Assembly (NCBI GenBank): GCA_015183035.1
Contig: JACZZP010000006.1
Span: forward strand, 1,736,001 to 1,800,000
Length of the DNA stretch: 64,000 bases
Reading direction: 5' to 3'
From: Meloidogyne chitwoodi
Lineage: Eukaryota > Nematoda > Chromadorea > Rhabditida > Meloidogynidae
A program made the position numbers and the translations under genes. The notes under the pieces are model-generated. The model made no database searches. It was given only the letters and a program-made list of their open reading frames with translations, and was not told the origin of the DNA. Shown in pieces: positions 45,838 through 58,500 of this stretch (positions are counted from its first letter, which is position 1; the number at the start of each line of letters is the position of its first letter).

Positions 45838-46522
45838 TTATTCAATTATTTGTTTATAATTACTCCTTTTCCTTCTCTTTCGACCAATTAAACCAAGGCC
45901 AGGAATAGAACCATCAGGAAGAAAACCGTTAACACCTAATCCTCCACCTCCAAGGCCTAAACCTGTTCCAAGTCCATTTCCTAGGCCAGAACCTCCAAAA
46001 CCATCTTTTTGGCCAAAAATTATATTTAATTCTTTAATATATAAATAAATACCTAAGCCACCTAATCCGCCGGCCAATCCACCCAAACCGCCTAGGCCAC
46101 CACCCAATCCACCCAAACCTCCTAAACCGCCACCAAGACCACCGCCAAGACCACCACCGATCAATCCTGGAGGGCATAGACTGCCAAGTGTTCCAGCAAG
46201 GCCTCCAGCAGAACTAAGACCAATAGGACAACCACCCCCACACCCTCCACAACAACAATCACAACAGCCACCACCACCACTTCCAACACATCCTCCTACT
46301 AGACCTTTTAAATAAAATAAAATTTTACAAAAAAAGTAATTAATAATTAAATAAACTGAGAGAATTAGCTCCAATAAGTCCAGGTGGGCAAAGGCCAGCA
46401 AATGTTCCAATTAAATTACTACAACCACAGCCACAACTTCCACCACAGCCACAACAATCACAACAAGCCTTTACTAGGCTTATTAAAATAAAAATGAAAG
46501 CAATATATTTTTGCCAAATCAT
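45838..46522 (-). CDS. Secreted Gly/Cys-rich protein
   Basis: Three exons joined in phase 1. I chose ATG 46,522 because it gives a clear signal peptide (MIWQKYIAFIFILISLVKA) cleaved before CC. Exons 1 and 2 each carry a Cys-cluster (CCDCCGCGGSCGCGC; CCDCCCGGCGGGC) followed by LCPPGLIG, so the exon appears duplicated. Exon 2 continues with a long Gly-Gly-Leu repeat, and exon 3 is Gly-rich and ends with a basic KRRKR site before SNYKQIIE. The lack of Gly-X-Y periodicity excludes collagen. It may be a cuticle, eggshell or gland-secreted protein, but function is unknown. Its low A+T content contrasts with the flanks. Confidence 0.72.
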
Positions 46523-48340
46523 TGGCACAGAATTATTTTGAAAAAACAAATTTTTGACGAATTTGAATTAATTTCACCTTTGAAGAATAATATAATTTTT
46601 AAAGAAAAATGTTGCTTATTTTTTGATATTTTACACCTTTTTGATTCTTCTTTGATCATCTTTTTTTTATTTTCTTATTATTTTTCAACTTATAATGTGC
46701 TCCCTGACCAGCCTTTGTTTTTATTTATTATGTAATATTTATTTATTTAATTTTTATTGTTCTTTTATTTATTTATTTATATTCTTTTATTATTGCACAG
46801 TCTTTAGGACTGGATATTATTTAATAAAAAAATTTTTTTTTTATTTACTTTCAATGTCTCAGGTTTTCTTGTGTCATTTATTCATTACTTTTATCTCCAA
46901 AGAACAATGAATAAAATAAAAAATTAAAAAAAATATATTTAAAAATGGTCATAGAATATTTTTTTAAAAACTTAAATATTTGTAGAGAGTGCCCTTAAAT
47001 TAATAAATTAATTATAAAGCTAAAAAATAATTAAATTTTTTAAAGAAATATTTTTAATATATAAATAATCTCAGCTTTTTTTAAAATGTTTTTTCATTTT
47101 TTATAATCTCCAGAGAAATAAAAACAGTAAAGTTTGTTAAGTTTTAAAAAGGGATGAAATAACAAAGTGCTTTTTAAGCTATTTTTTATTTAAACAACTA
47201 TCAAATAATCCTTAGAAAGTAAAAAATACATCCAAATTATTTTTTTTTTTAATTTAATAAAATATTATTATTTATTTAATAAAATCTCTATTTTACTTTT
47301 TTTCAAATAAATAAATAAATTATTAAATAAAAAATAAGCTAAAAAATACTCGAGAAAGACGGAAACGTAGAAAAATAAGGGCACACATTTTTACTAAAAA
47401 AAATACATTTTTACTTCTTTTTTTTTCTTCATTTGTATTCCAATTAGTTGTTGTTGTCTGTTGGCGCTTATAAACAACTAAATAAGAAAAGATTTAATTA
47501 AGAAATGTCTCTCTTCTCTCTTAAAAATATATTTAAATTTTTATTAATTTGGTAAAAAAATGTTTTATTTTTTGTTACCAAGACAATAAATTTAATAATT
47601 TTAAATCATTTTTTCATTTCCTTTTTATTATTTTAAACAAAAACAAAAAAAAAGAGTGACAAAATAATAATAATAATTATTATTATATAATAATAATTTT
47701 TGAAGACCCAAACACTCATTTCGTGCCGTTTTTCTTCTCTTCTACTAACTACATTTGTTCTACATAATTTTCTGCTTCCATTGACAACGACTTGGTCGCG
47801 CAGATGTTTAATAAAAATTGAAGGGTATATTGAGAAGATTGAAAAATAGAAAATTGTACTTAACTTTTTGAATTAATAAATAATAAAAACAAAAAGTTTT
47901 TTAAATTAATTTTAATTAATTTAAGAGTAAATTTAAAAGTTTGTTTTTTTCAATATTAGAGATTTTTTATTTCGACTTTTTTGGATTTTTAAACATTAAA
48001 TTATTTTAATTTTATATTAATTTAGTTATATTAAATTAACTATTATTATTAAGTGCTAATTTTTGAATTACTTATAATTTTCTTTTTTTTTAATTTATTT
48101 ACTTAATAATTAATTTTTAGATTAAATTATAATTTAATTATATTTATTCATTAAATTTCATTTTATTATCTTTTTATAACAAAATTATGAGATATTCATA
48201 TAATTTATGTTAAGGATTCAAATACAAATATATTTTAATTTTTATTAAAATATATAATTTATTTATTAAATTTATTCCTTGTTTGTACTAAGTCCTTTTT
48301 TAGTAAAATCCTTTTTTCCCTCCTCTTTTTTTTTTGCTTC
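46523..48340. other. Long AT-rich intergenic region with one GC-richer patch
   Basis: No convincing coding sequence. A patch at about 47,700-47,830 (CATTTCGTGCCGTTTTTC; GACAACGACTTGGTCGCGC) is less AT-rich and may be a regulatory remnant. The frames seen here are simple low-complexity artefacts. Confidence 0.45.
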
Positions 48341-49450
48341 AATTTCATAGGAAATCTGCGTACTTAGTAAAAAAAGAAGATGGACTCAGACATCCCTTAC
48401 ACTCTCAGTGGGTGGTTGGTTGATTGTGAGCGTAATTTGGCCGAGTATTTTCCAAATGCCCCTCTAACGAAGAAAAAAAGAAGGGAGAGGAAAGGCTTCA
48501 AGGGTTTTGTATGTGTGCCTGTTTGTGCCGGTTCTAACTGCTTCACTGGATTTGAATGAATTGTGGTTGTGGCCTTAATTCATGCAGAGAGAAAATAAAA
48601 GTCCTTTCTCTTCCTTCTTCCCTTCCTTTCCTTTTTGTCTTCATTTTCTAGCTTTTGTTGGATATTTTTGTGCCATTGAGTCACAAACAAGTTCACCAAG
48701 GCAACCGCCAATTTTGCTAGCGCCTTCAGCTGCGCTTTTAAGTAAAAAAAGCTTGAAAGGGTGACAGCTGTGCGATATACAATATTATGCCCCTCCCTTC
48801 CGTTTCTGCATATCCATCTTTTTCATTCTTACTAATACAACTATATTTTTGTATTTTCTCGGCATTATATATAAAAAGAAGAATAAAAGAAGACTTACAT
48901 ATTAATGTTGAGTTCCTCCCACTTTTTTTTTCAAACTCATTCTTCTTTTCTCTTTTCACTAAAACATTTCTACTGACTGCCTCAGGCTTTTATTTTCTTG
49001 GGAAATTTTCATTTTACTTTTACACACAATCCGTCAATGGCATTCGTTTCTTTGACTTAAAAATAAACGTATGCAGCTGTGTCCTTTATCTGACAGACGG
49101 GACATTCCTTTTTTGCCATGAATAACATCGATTGAGCCGGCCAACCGCTTTGAGGACTGTGCCGTTTTATAAATAAAAAAAGCTTTCCCCTTCATTCCCT
49201 CACTTTTTTCTACATTAAGGGTAAAATGTTTTGTGACTGAGAGAAAGCTGCCAAATAAGGAGAATTGTTGTCACCGTTAAATTTCCATTAGTGAGTCGCA
49301 TTCAGTCAACTACAGAGAAGTAACGAGCATCTCTCGGCTTTATTTTTATAAAGGTTTGTATCCATCATCGCTTATTGGAAGCCGACTGACATAAAAGTTT
49401 TGCCCTCATCAATTTTCTTTACTTCAACAACACGTAAATTCGCTCATTCA
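48341..49450. promoter_or_regulatory. Non-coding island of balanced base composition
   Basis: About 1.1 kb with clearly less A+T than either side, no long open frame with coding character, and many pyrimidine tracts. It contains GTGACAGCTGTGCG (an E-box, CAGCTG), GAGCCGGCCAACCGC and CTTTATTTTTATAAAGG. It is not near a recognised start codon: the nearest genes start at 46,522 (minus) and about 51,561 (minus). Candidate enhancer, or a promoter with 5' exons of an unseen transcript. Confidence 0.35.
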
Positions 49451-49876
49451 TTCACTTAGTTTTTACCTCTTTTAATCCTTTGAATGTTTTCCTCCTCAAT
49501 TTGTCTTTATTTTCCCTCAATAAATAAATAAATACTATATATATTTTTAAATCTTATATTTATTTATTTTATTTTTTAAAACATTTTTTCTCCATAATTT
49601 TAGTGTCTCTTTGTCTTCATTTATTTATTTTTTTATATCCCTAATTTAAATATAAATATATTGTTTTATATTTATATTCTTTAAAATGTAACTGAAGAGA
49701 AAATTGAATAATAATATTGCCTTCAATAATAAAAACACACAAATACTTTTTTGTATTTTTAAAACATTTTTTCCTTTAAAATTAAAAAAAAACAAATAAT
49801 ATTATTTTATTTAAAATATTTTTTTAATAAATAAATTTATTTATTCTTTAAAATTATATAAAATTTAAAAAAAAAT

Positions 49877-49985
49877 GGATCAGATTTCGGTTCGCCTTCA
49901 CCAGTGACTTTGGTGTGCAAAAGCCTTATATGATTCGGCAATATAGGCGACTAAGGCACGCGGTGAATGCTGACCGTTTCTGACC
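49877..49985 (+). other. Orphan exon-like island
   Basis: Within poly-A/T sequence, about 110 bp of ordinary composition keep one plus-strand frame open (FAFTSDFGVQKPYMIRQYRR, ending NADRF and TGA). It is preceded by CAG but lacks an upstream ATG in that frame. It could be a terminal exon, a retro-copied fragment or a conserved non-coding element. The rest of 49,451-50,504 holds nothing recognised. Confidence 0.3.
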
Positions 49986-50504
49986 AATTAATAAAATTAA
50001 TTAATTAAAATATTTTTTAAAAATTTATTTTAAATATTCTTTATTGGTGATAAACTCATAAAAACTAGGGTAATTTCTACATCACATAATTTACTTTGAA
50101 AAAAAGGTTTACTAGGTGAAGATAATAATTATATGTACTTGACCTTTTTATTCTTTTAATTAATTTATTTTAAGTTTTGGTATATTTAAAAAATATTATA
50201 ATTTAGTAACATGGAAAACTCAACATTAAATAACACTTTGACAGCTCACAGTATTTTATTTTGTAATTAAAAGAAGTTGTAAAATTAAAAAATATAAAAT
50301 GAAATATACTTTGAGGAAGATGAAAGGTTTTAACATAACTTTTAAAATAATATCTTAAGAATATATCATTTAAAAAAAAAAGCCTTTATATTTAAATAAT
50401 TAATAACAAATATATATATTTACATAATTATCAACAATATTTACAAATAATTAACACAAATATACATACATATAGTCATTTATTTATTCATTTATATATT
50501 ATTA

Positions 50505-51561
50505 TTATTCAGTCTTCTCATCTATTTTACCTTCATTATCATCATCATGCCCACTTTTTGTATTATCCTCTTTATCACCTTTGGTCTTATTGCTGCCTTT
50601 ATCCGTTACTGAAGCATTGCTTTGCAATGTTACTTCTTTTGTGTCACCTTCACTCTTTGCCTGTTTTGCCTTAAAATAAATTAATTTAGACAATTTAAAG
50701 AATTATTAAATATATAAACCTTATCCTCCCCTTCCATCATTGATGAATTAGGCTCATTTGATGACTTTGACTTTGTCGACAAATTCGATTTACTATCAAC
50801 TCTCGATTTGGATTCTGGAGACATATCATCACTTCCCTTCTTGCCAAAAACGTTCTCCAATCCCCTCCAAGTCTGATAGTTTGGATCGTCCAATCGTCGT
50901 CGTGTCATTTCTTCAGGCAATTTATATTTTGGCTCTATAATTAAAAAATAATTTAATTAAGTATAATTATATTTTTAAACTAACTTCTAGTTTCTTTCCA
51001 CGAGTCAGAAACTTCCAATCGAGCAGTGTCAGGAGCCGTATCATCAGCTGGAACAGCAACACCAGCCTCCGATGTAGTTTTAAAGGTTTTCTTTGACTTA
51101 TCAGAAGTACCAGGCAAAGGTTTTACTTCTGCCGCCGGTGTAGTTATCTTCTTTGCTTCAACTCTGGGCGTAAACACTTTGGCAGTTTTAATCCCAAGAG
51201 TACCTCCTGCACCAATAGTTACTTGAGTCTTTGCTACCTTTGCATGTTTCTGCTTCCCCTTTGTTGCCGCTTCTGCTGATTCTTTAGTATCCACTCCAGT
51301 TGGTTTGTCGCTACTCTATTTAGGAAATAAATTTTATTTTAAAAATTATATTATTTCTCCAAACCTTTATACTAGACTTTAGTAATAATGCCTGCTTATG
51401 TTGTTGCCCTTTCACCTTCTTTTTTGACCTGCAGCAGAAGAACAAAGACGAGAAACAAATAAGCAAAGCAATGGCGCAAATTGCAAATACTCCAGAATCG
51501 ATCAAACTTTAAAGAAAAATTTAAAAAATAATAAAATTATATTTTAATTTTACCTGAACAT
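50505..51561 (-). CDS. Membrane-anchored Ser/Thr/Lys-rich protein, unknown
   Basis: Exons at about 51,561-51,554, 51,507-51,365, 51,315-50,985, 50,935-50,720 and 50,670-50,505 join in frame. The N-terminus is a signal anchor or membrane span (SGVFAICAIALLICFSSLFF) followed by CCRSKKKVKG, so the bulk should be cytosolic. The rest is low complexity, rich in Lys, Thr, Ser and Glu, with one more ordered segment, RRRLDDPNYQTWRGLENVFG. It ends NEGKIDEKTE. An upstream exon coding another hydrophobic stretch (TILALIFLFYF) may exist near 51,606-51,562, which would move the start. The family is not recognised; probably nematode-restricted. Confidence 0.65.
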
Positions 51562-52533
51562 TATGTCCTCAAAGTAGAACAAAAAGATAAGCGCCAAAAT
51601 AGTCAAACTAATAGAAAAAAGCGAATAAGTTGAGTAGTGTTTGTTTTACAAAGTTTATTTGTGTTTTTATAATATTTTTAACAAAATAAGTTGGATTTTT
51701 TTTTAAATAAAATTCTGTTTTATTTACTTGTAAGAAAAATTAATTTTTATTTAATTAATTAATTTTATTTTTTTAAGTTTAAAATTTACCTGAATAATTT
51801 AAAAACAAATAATAAATATAATATTTTCTTTAATCATTCAGTTGTCAATTTTTTTTAAATTAAAAATTAGCATATTGAAAAACAATAAATATCCCCCACA
51901 TAGTTGCAGGCTATGTAAATAAATAATTAATATATATTTAATTAATTTATTTCAAAACTTAAAATAAATTAATTTTGACAGAGATTACTCTAATAATAAA
52001 TATTTTATAATATTAATTAAAGAAATTTTTAATTTTATTTTTTTTTTAATTTGTGTTTCATTAAATAATTTTTTAGAAAAAGTTTTATTAAAATAAAATA
52101 ATTTGTCAACTTCTAAAATAACACCCTGAAGTTTTAAATAACTTAACTCTATCTCTCTTTAATTAAAGTTTTTCTAAAATAATTTAAAAAGTACAAAAAT
52201 TAAATAATTGTGAAAGGTCAAACATATGATACGTTTTTTAAAAGTGCATGTACTGTCCAATAATTTTTATTTTTTTTTGGCTTTTCCCTCACCAATTAAA
52301 TCAATGAAGAGAATGGATATAGCATAAGGGAAAGTGCAAATATGAGGAGGGTTTTATTCTCAATAAAGGCAATAAGGATAGGTAATTCATTGATTTATTT
52401 TAGTTTAAATCCACCATTCACTCTCGCCTAAAATTATATTTTTAAAGTCCCCCAACATTCATTTGACATTCATTTTTATAAAATTTTTTAGAATTTGTTT
52501 AGCTTTTAAATTAAATGGAATAAAAAAGAAAAA
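51562..52533. other. Divergent intergenic region
   Basis: Shared 5' region of the two divergent genes (minus strand at 51,561, plus strand at 52,534). A less AT-rich patch occurs at about 52,290-52,400. No RNA gene or repeat was recognised. Confidence 0.4.
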
Positions 52534-54257
52534 ATGTTAAAGAATTACCGAATTTTTTTGGCCATTTTGTTATTTGCTATTTTAATTAATTGTAAGTATT
52601 TTTTTTTTATAAATAAACATTTTAAAGTAAAAAAATCCTCTATTAAATCATAAGTTAGGGACAACATTTATCAAAATTTTATTCCTTTCCAACTATTATT
52701 AAGGCCTAAAGGCAGATGATGATGATGACCCTGAGGAACCAACAGGTGAAACTCCAGAAGAAAATGGAGCCGAAGAACAAGAAGATCCTGCTAAAGGGCA
52801 AGAAAATGAAGAAGAAGGTGCTGGAAATGAAGAAAAGGAAAAAGAAGGAGAAGGAGAAAATCAAGAAGGGCCTGAACTAAATAATGGAAATGAAGATGAA
52901 GATCAAATTGATAAAATAGGTAATTTTGAAAATATTTTATATATTTTTAATTATTTAAATTTAAAGGAAATAATGATATTGAAGAAAAACCTGATGAAGA
53001 TGAAAATACCGATGTTGAAGGGAATATTCCTGGGAAAGATAAGAAAAAGCCTAATAATTTACCAGGAAAAGAATCAAAAGAAGCAAAAAGAAATAATTCA
53101 AAAAAGAATAAAAAAGATGAAAAAAAGAGTAAATTGTTTTGATTTAAATAACAAAATTATTAAATAATTTATAGATGAACAGGAAAAAAGAAATGGAACA
53201 ACAAAAATTGGTACTGACAACGGTATTGGTCCTAATAAGAAAACTGAAAATACCCCAACAACAAATCAAATTACTGGGCAAAGACAAGGCAATGAACAGA
53301 GTAATACAAATATTCCATACTCACCAACAGTTTATCCAAATGGTGCTCCTGGGCAACCACAACAACAACCATCAACTAATATAATTAACCCTTCCCCTGT
53401 ATATCCACAACCTAATCCAGTTTATCCTTCTCAATCAGATATTGCTAACCCAATAAATCCTCCAATAAATCCTCCAATTTATCCTCAATATCCACCTATT
53501 TCACCCCAAGTAAATCCACAACAACAACAACAACCTTCTTCTCCTTATGGAACAAATTCTTTATTAGATAATGATATTGATGATGACCCTTTTGGATTTG
53601 GAATAAGTTTAGCACAACAACAACAATATTCTTCTTATTCTCAATATCAACAAAATCAAAACATTCCTATCCAATATAATCCTCCTAACAATAATATTGG
53701 TGGATTTGGAAATAATAAACAACAACAACATGTGGCTGGACAAACAAATGTTCCATATGATCAAATAAGTCACTCACCAATGATTGTACGTGGAAGTGAT
53801 TATAATTCTATTGATAATGCTAATAATAATTATGGATATCAAAGAATGCCTTCTATTGGAAGAGGACGACGTTCTGATGATAATCAACAACAACAACAAC
53901 CTGTACTTTCTACTGTGTGTTTTAAACCATCACCTGGAACACAGTTATCATTTATTTAACCTTTATTTTAAATAACTAATTTTGCTAATTTAAAATTTTT
54001 AAAATTTATTTGATTTTTTATTAATATTTTTGTTATTTTTAATTTTCAGAGATTATTCAATTTGGGAAGATAATATGAAAATCATTATAAATTCAAATCC
54101 TCAATATCAATCAATTTCAAGTTTTTCTAATCCTATGGATCAAAATAATGGAGGAATTCCTGAAATTTGTACAATGTTAAAACAAAATATTGAAACAAAT
54201 GGATTTCAACAAGCACGTTTAATTCGAACAAAGAGAAACATTGGAAAATTAATTTAA
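52534..54257 (+). CDS. Secreted acidic Pro/Gln/Asn-rich protein
   Basis: ATG 52,534 gives a signal peptide (YRIFLAILLFAILINC) that ends near KA before a run of five Asp. The first part is Glu/Asp/Gly-rich. It is followed by a Lys-rich stretch and then a long Pro/Gln/Asn/Tyr region (YPNGAPGQPQQQPS). A more ordered C-terminal part begins at VLSTVCFKPSPGTQ and crosses a phase-2 intron (near 53,942 to 54,050) into DYSIWEDNMKIIIN and PEICTMLKQNI, ending RLIRTKRNIGKLI. Basic sites GRGRRSDD and RTKR could be processing sites. No family recognised. It could be an extracellular matrix, eggshell or gland protein; function unknown. Confidence 0.68.
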
Positions 54258-55580
54258 AAAACTGAAAATGTGATTTTAAGTTTTATTTGAGACCCGGTTA
54301 TTTTAAATATATATTTTACATTCCATTTAGAAATTTTATATTAAGTTTATTTAAAAAAATATTCTTTAATTTTTAAATATTTATTTTTATTATATAAAAC
54401 TAGTAAATTTAAAGTAAAATTATCTTTTTTTTTTTATTAAATCACATGTTTATATTTATATTGGCAACTATCTTTATGACTGAATTTTAAGGGAAGGCAT
54501 TTGATTAATTGTCTGTTTGGATAGACATTAATATTTAAAAAAATAAATATATTTAATAGAATAATTATGATCAGACATTTTAAAATCAAAAATATTCAAA
54601 TATATCCACTTAAAAGCAAAATTTATATTTTTCTTTTTTTTAAAAAAATGGGAAAACAAAAATTTCTAAACTTTACTTACAAATTAAGCAAAGATTAAAA
54701 AATAAAGTCAATTTAATTAAACCAAAAAAATTGATGAGTATCTAATTAATAGATATTATAATTTTAAATTTACTATAAATTTAAGGTAACTTAAAAATAA
54801 AAATAAATTATTTAAAATAATCTGTATATTAACATTAAAAAATAGCTAGACATATACAAATGTAAAGTTTAGAATTCAATTTTTGTAATTAAAAAGTTAA
54901 TTTAAAATTATTAATAAATAACCCATTTAATGTTTAAAGTATTTTAATAAAATTAATTTAATTTTTTTAAATATTTTTTTATTAAAAAATAATTTTTTTT
55001 ATTTTTTTTATCTTTTGAAAACGTCGGAACCTTTTATTTTGTTTTATCTTTTTTTCCTTTTTTTATAGTTTATTACTAAACATTTTTTTAACTACCTAAA
55101 AAATTAGAGATTCTAATTGCCTTATCAGCAATATTTTGTTTTACCAGTAAATTTGTTTAATAAAATTAAAAAAATAAAATAATATTTTTTTGTTAAATAT
55201 TTAAATAAGAATTGTCATTTATTTAATTGAATTTTCTTTTTTAATATTTTCTATATTTTAATTAAATAATTAAGTAAGGTTAAACTTTATCAGAATAAAA
55301 TTAAAAAAAAAGAAAAATACAGTAAAACCTAAAAACACAAATAAATTAAAAAAAAAATAAATAAAACACAAAATCAGAAAAATATATTCTGATTTTTTAT
55401 TGAAAAAGAAGATACTAAATATAATAATAAAATATTAGTTATTCTGATTTTTATTAAATTTTCTTAGTTTCTTAATTTTAAATTTATTTTTATTATTTTT
55501 TGTTTGTTCAGATTTTAATAAATGAAGAATTTATTAAATTCAATTTATTAATATTTTTAAAAAATATTAATAATTAAAAA
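54258..55580. other. AT-rich intergenic region
   Basis: Over 1.3 kb of nearly pure A+T before the OATP start codon. No coding sequence, RNA gene or structured repeat was seen. Confidence 0.5.
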
Positions 55581-58500
55581 ATGGCAATAAATAATCGTCG
55601 ATTAAATCTTGATAAAACTGTTTGCTGTTTTTTTGTTCTTTTTTTAAGTGTTTATTTTCTTGAATCTATTGGGGGATTTTTTATGACTAGGTTATTATTT
55701 TTAAAAATAATTTATTTATTTTATTTTAAAGTGCCATTGTTTCAATAGAAAAACAATTTCAAATTCCAAGTAAAATTTCTGGAATGATGGTCTCTGCTGG
55801 TGATTTTGGATATATTCCCTCGTTTGTTTTTTTTTAATTTTTAAATATTTTTAATTTTTAAGTGTTGTATTTGTTGCTTATTTGGGTAGTAAAGTAAGTA
55901 ATCTTTATTTATTTAAATAAATAAAAATTAAAATTTATTTGTCTTTCAATACACAATACATTTATTTTTTAAAATATTAAAAAATTAATTTAAATTGTTA
56001 ATTAAAATAAATTATATTTTTAAAATTAGGGAAATAGAGCTCGTTGGATTGGTGGTGGATGTATTTTAATTTCAAGTATGTAAATATAATTTTTAAATAA
56101 ATATTTTTATTCAAAATAGTTGCCAATTTATTAATTAGTTCTTCACATTTTATTTTTCCTGTTGAAGAAATTAAATTAAATTCTTCAACATTAAAATGGC
56201 AAATAGAAAGTGATTTAAAAAGATTACCAATAGATACAGGTTTTGACCAATTTTTAGTAGAATTACCAGAAGAACAATGGGCACAACCTATTCGAAATAA
56301 AGTCTTTTTTTTATTAAATTAAATTTAATTATTATTTTTTTAAGTTAAATAATTATTTACAAGAAACATCAAATTCTTGGTTATCTGAATTTGATCAATG
56401 TGTAAAACAAGAATTTAATTTAATTAATAAAAGAAATATTACTTGTCTTACTTTTTATGTATGTAAGTTTTTATTTTAAATTATTTTTAAATTATTTCTA
56501 AATTATTTTAAATTAATTAATTTATTAAAAATACCAAAAAAACAAATATTTTTTTTAGAAATTTTTGCAAAAATACAATAAAGCAAATAAAAGTGATATA
56601 GACAATCTTAGACAATTAAGTACTACTTCATATGCATTTTGTGATAAAACTTTGAATGTTTTGAGAAACATGGTTAATTAATTTTAATTAATTATTAATA
56701 TTAAAAATTTAAAATAATTGGAAAAATAAAAATAATATTTTTAATATTAAATTAAAATAAAGACAAAGTACTAAAACTCTTTTTCTTACAATTAGTAAAA
56801 ACAACCAATTTAACCCCTTTAACCATTTCTTTCTATTTAATATTAAATAAATAATTAAAATTATTTAAATAAATATTCCATTATCTGATATAAATAAAAT
56901 TAAAAAAAATAATATATATATTTTTATTAATTTTTAAATAAATAAAAAAGATTGAAAAAATTCGTTGTAAAAATGATGTCTCAAATATTGGTCCAACTGC
57001 TACAATTTTTTTCGGACTTTTAATTTTGGGTATTGGAAGAACAATGCCTTTTTCTTTAGGATTGGTAAATAAATAAATAATAAATTAATTAATTAATATT
57101 TATTTTTAGCCATTAATTGATGATAATGTAAGAAAATCAAATTTACCTCTTTATTTTGGTAAAAATAAATTTAAAAATTTATTTTTTAAATTTAATTTTT
57201 AGCTGGAATGTTTTGTATTCGCATTATGGGTCCAATGGTTGGATTTTGGATGGGCTCTTATTTTAATAAACTTTATTATAAAGGAGAAGGTTTTATTTTT
57301 TAAATATATTTTTAAATATTTTTAGCACCTCATGGAATTACTCCAAAAGATCCAATGTGGATTGGTATTTATTTTTAATTTATTTTTAAATATTTTTATT
57401 TTTTTAGGTCGTTGGTGGGAAGGTTTTATGTTAATTGGAGGTGTTTTATTTTTTCCCGCATTGCTTCTTTTTTGTTTTCGAAATCCAAAAAAGAGTAAAA
57501 ATAATGAAGAAAAATTATTTGATGGAAAAGAAGAAAATAATTCAAGAGGATTAGCTTTGGTTGATAGACATTTGGAAAAATCAGAAGATGGAAAAGTTTG
57601 ATAAAATAAAATAATTTTAAAAAAATTATTTTATTTTTAAGATACCAAAAAGTTTAAAAGCAATGTCCACAGATTTTAAACAAAATATTTCTACAGTTTT
57701 TAAACGTCCAATATATCGCTGGGCAATGATTGGAAGAATTATTGATGTTTTAGCATTTAAGGTAAAATTAATTAAATTAATTAAATTAATTAAATTAATT
57801 TTTTAATTTTTAGGGATTTCATATTTTTTTACCAAAATATTTAGAATTACAATTTGGAATACCTCAATATGTTGTTAATCGTTTAATGGGTAAATTAATA
57901 TTTTTTTAATTAAATATTTCTTATTTTCTCTACTAAATTTATTTAAAATATTTAATCTAAAATTTATAGAAATTTTTATTTTGAAAATATAATAAAGTCT
58001 CAATTATTCCAATTAAAATAAAAATATTTTAAATTTTATTAAATAGACAAAATTCACCGATTTTTTTCTTAATATAAGTTTGGGGGGATTATTTAACTTT
58101 AAAAACAAATATTTAATTTTTCTTTTAATAATTTTAATATTTTATTAGGTGTTGTTGGAATTATTGCTTTTGCTATTGGTGTTCTTTTTGGGAGTTTATT
58201 AATGAGAAAATTACATTTACAAGGTCGAAGGGCTGCATTATTAGTTAATTAAATAAAATATATATTAATTAATTTAAATTTTATTATTTAATTAATATTA
58301 TTTAAAGGTAGCAATAACAGGTGTATTATCTGCATGTTTTTCTCTTTTAAATTCTACAGTTGGATGTAAATCTACTATGACAGCATTGGGGGAATCAATG
58401 TTAAAATTTATTTATTTTTTAGGCAATTCACTGATTTTTTTACAGAAAGGAATTTTTTTTTTAATTTTAATGTATTAGGGGAAGTTCTTGTTAAGAATAG

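Noticed and set aside
45838..46522. Collagen
   Set aside because: Glycine-rich but without Gly-X-Y periodicity; the repeat is Gly-Gly-Leu.
46511..46910. Plus-strand frames of 74 and 71 codons
   Set aside because: AT-rich low-complexity Phe/Tyr/Leu translations antisense to or beside the Gly/Cys-rich gene.
48582..49125. Ser/Phe-rich frames on both strands
   Set aside because: Pyrimidine-tract translation with no conserved motif, signal context or splice sites.
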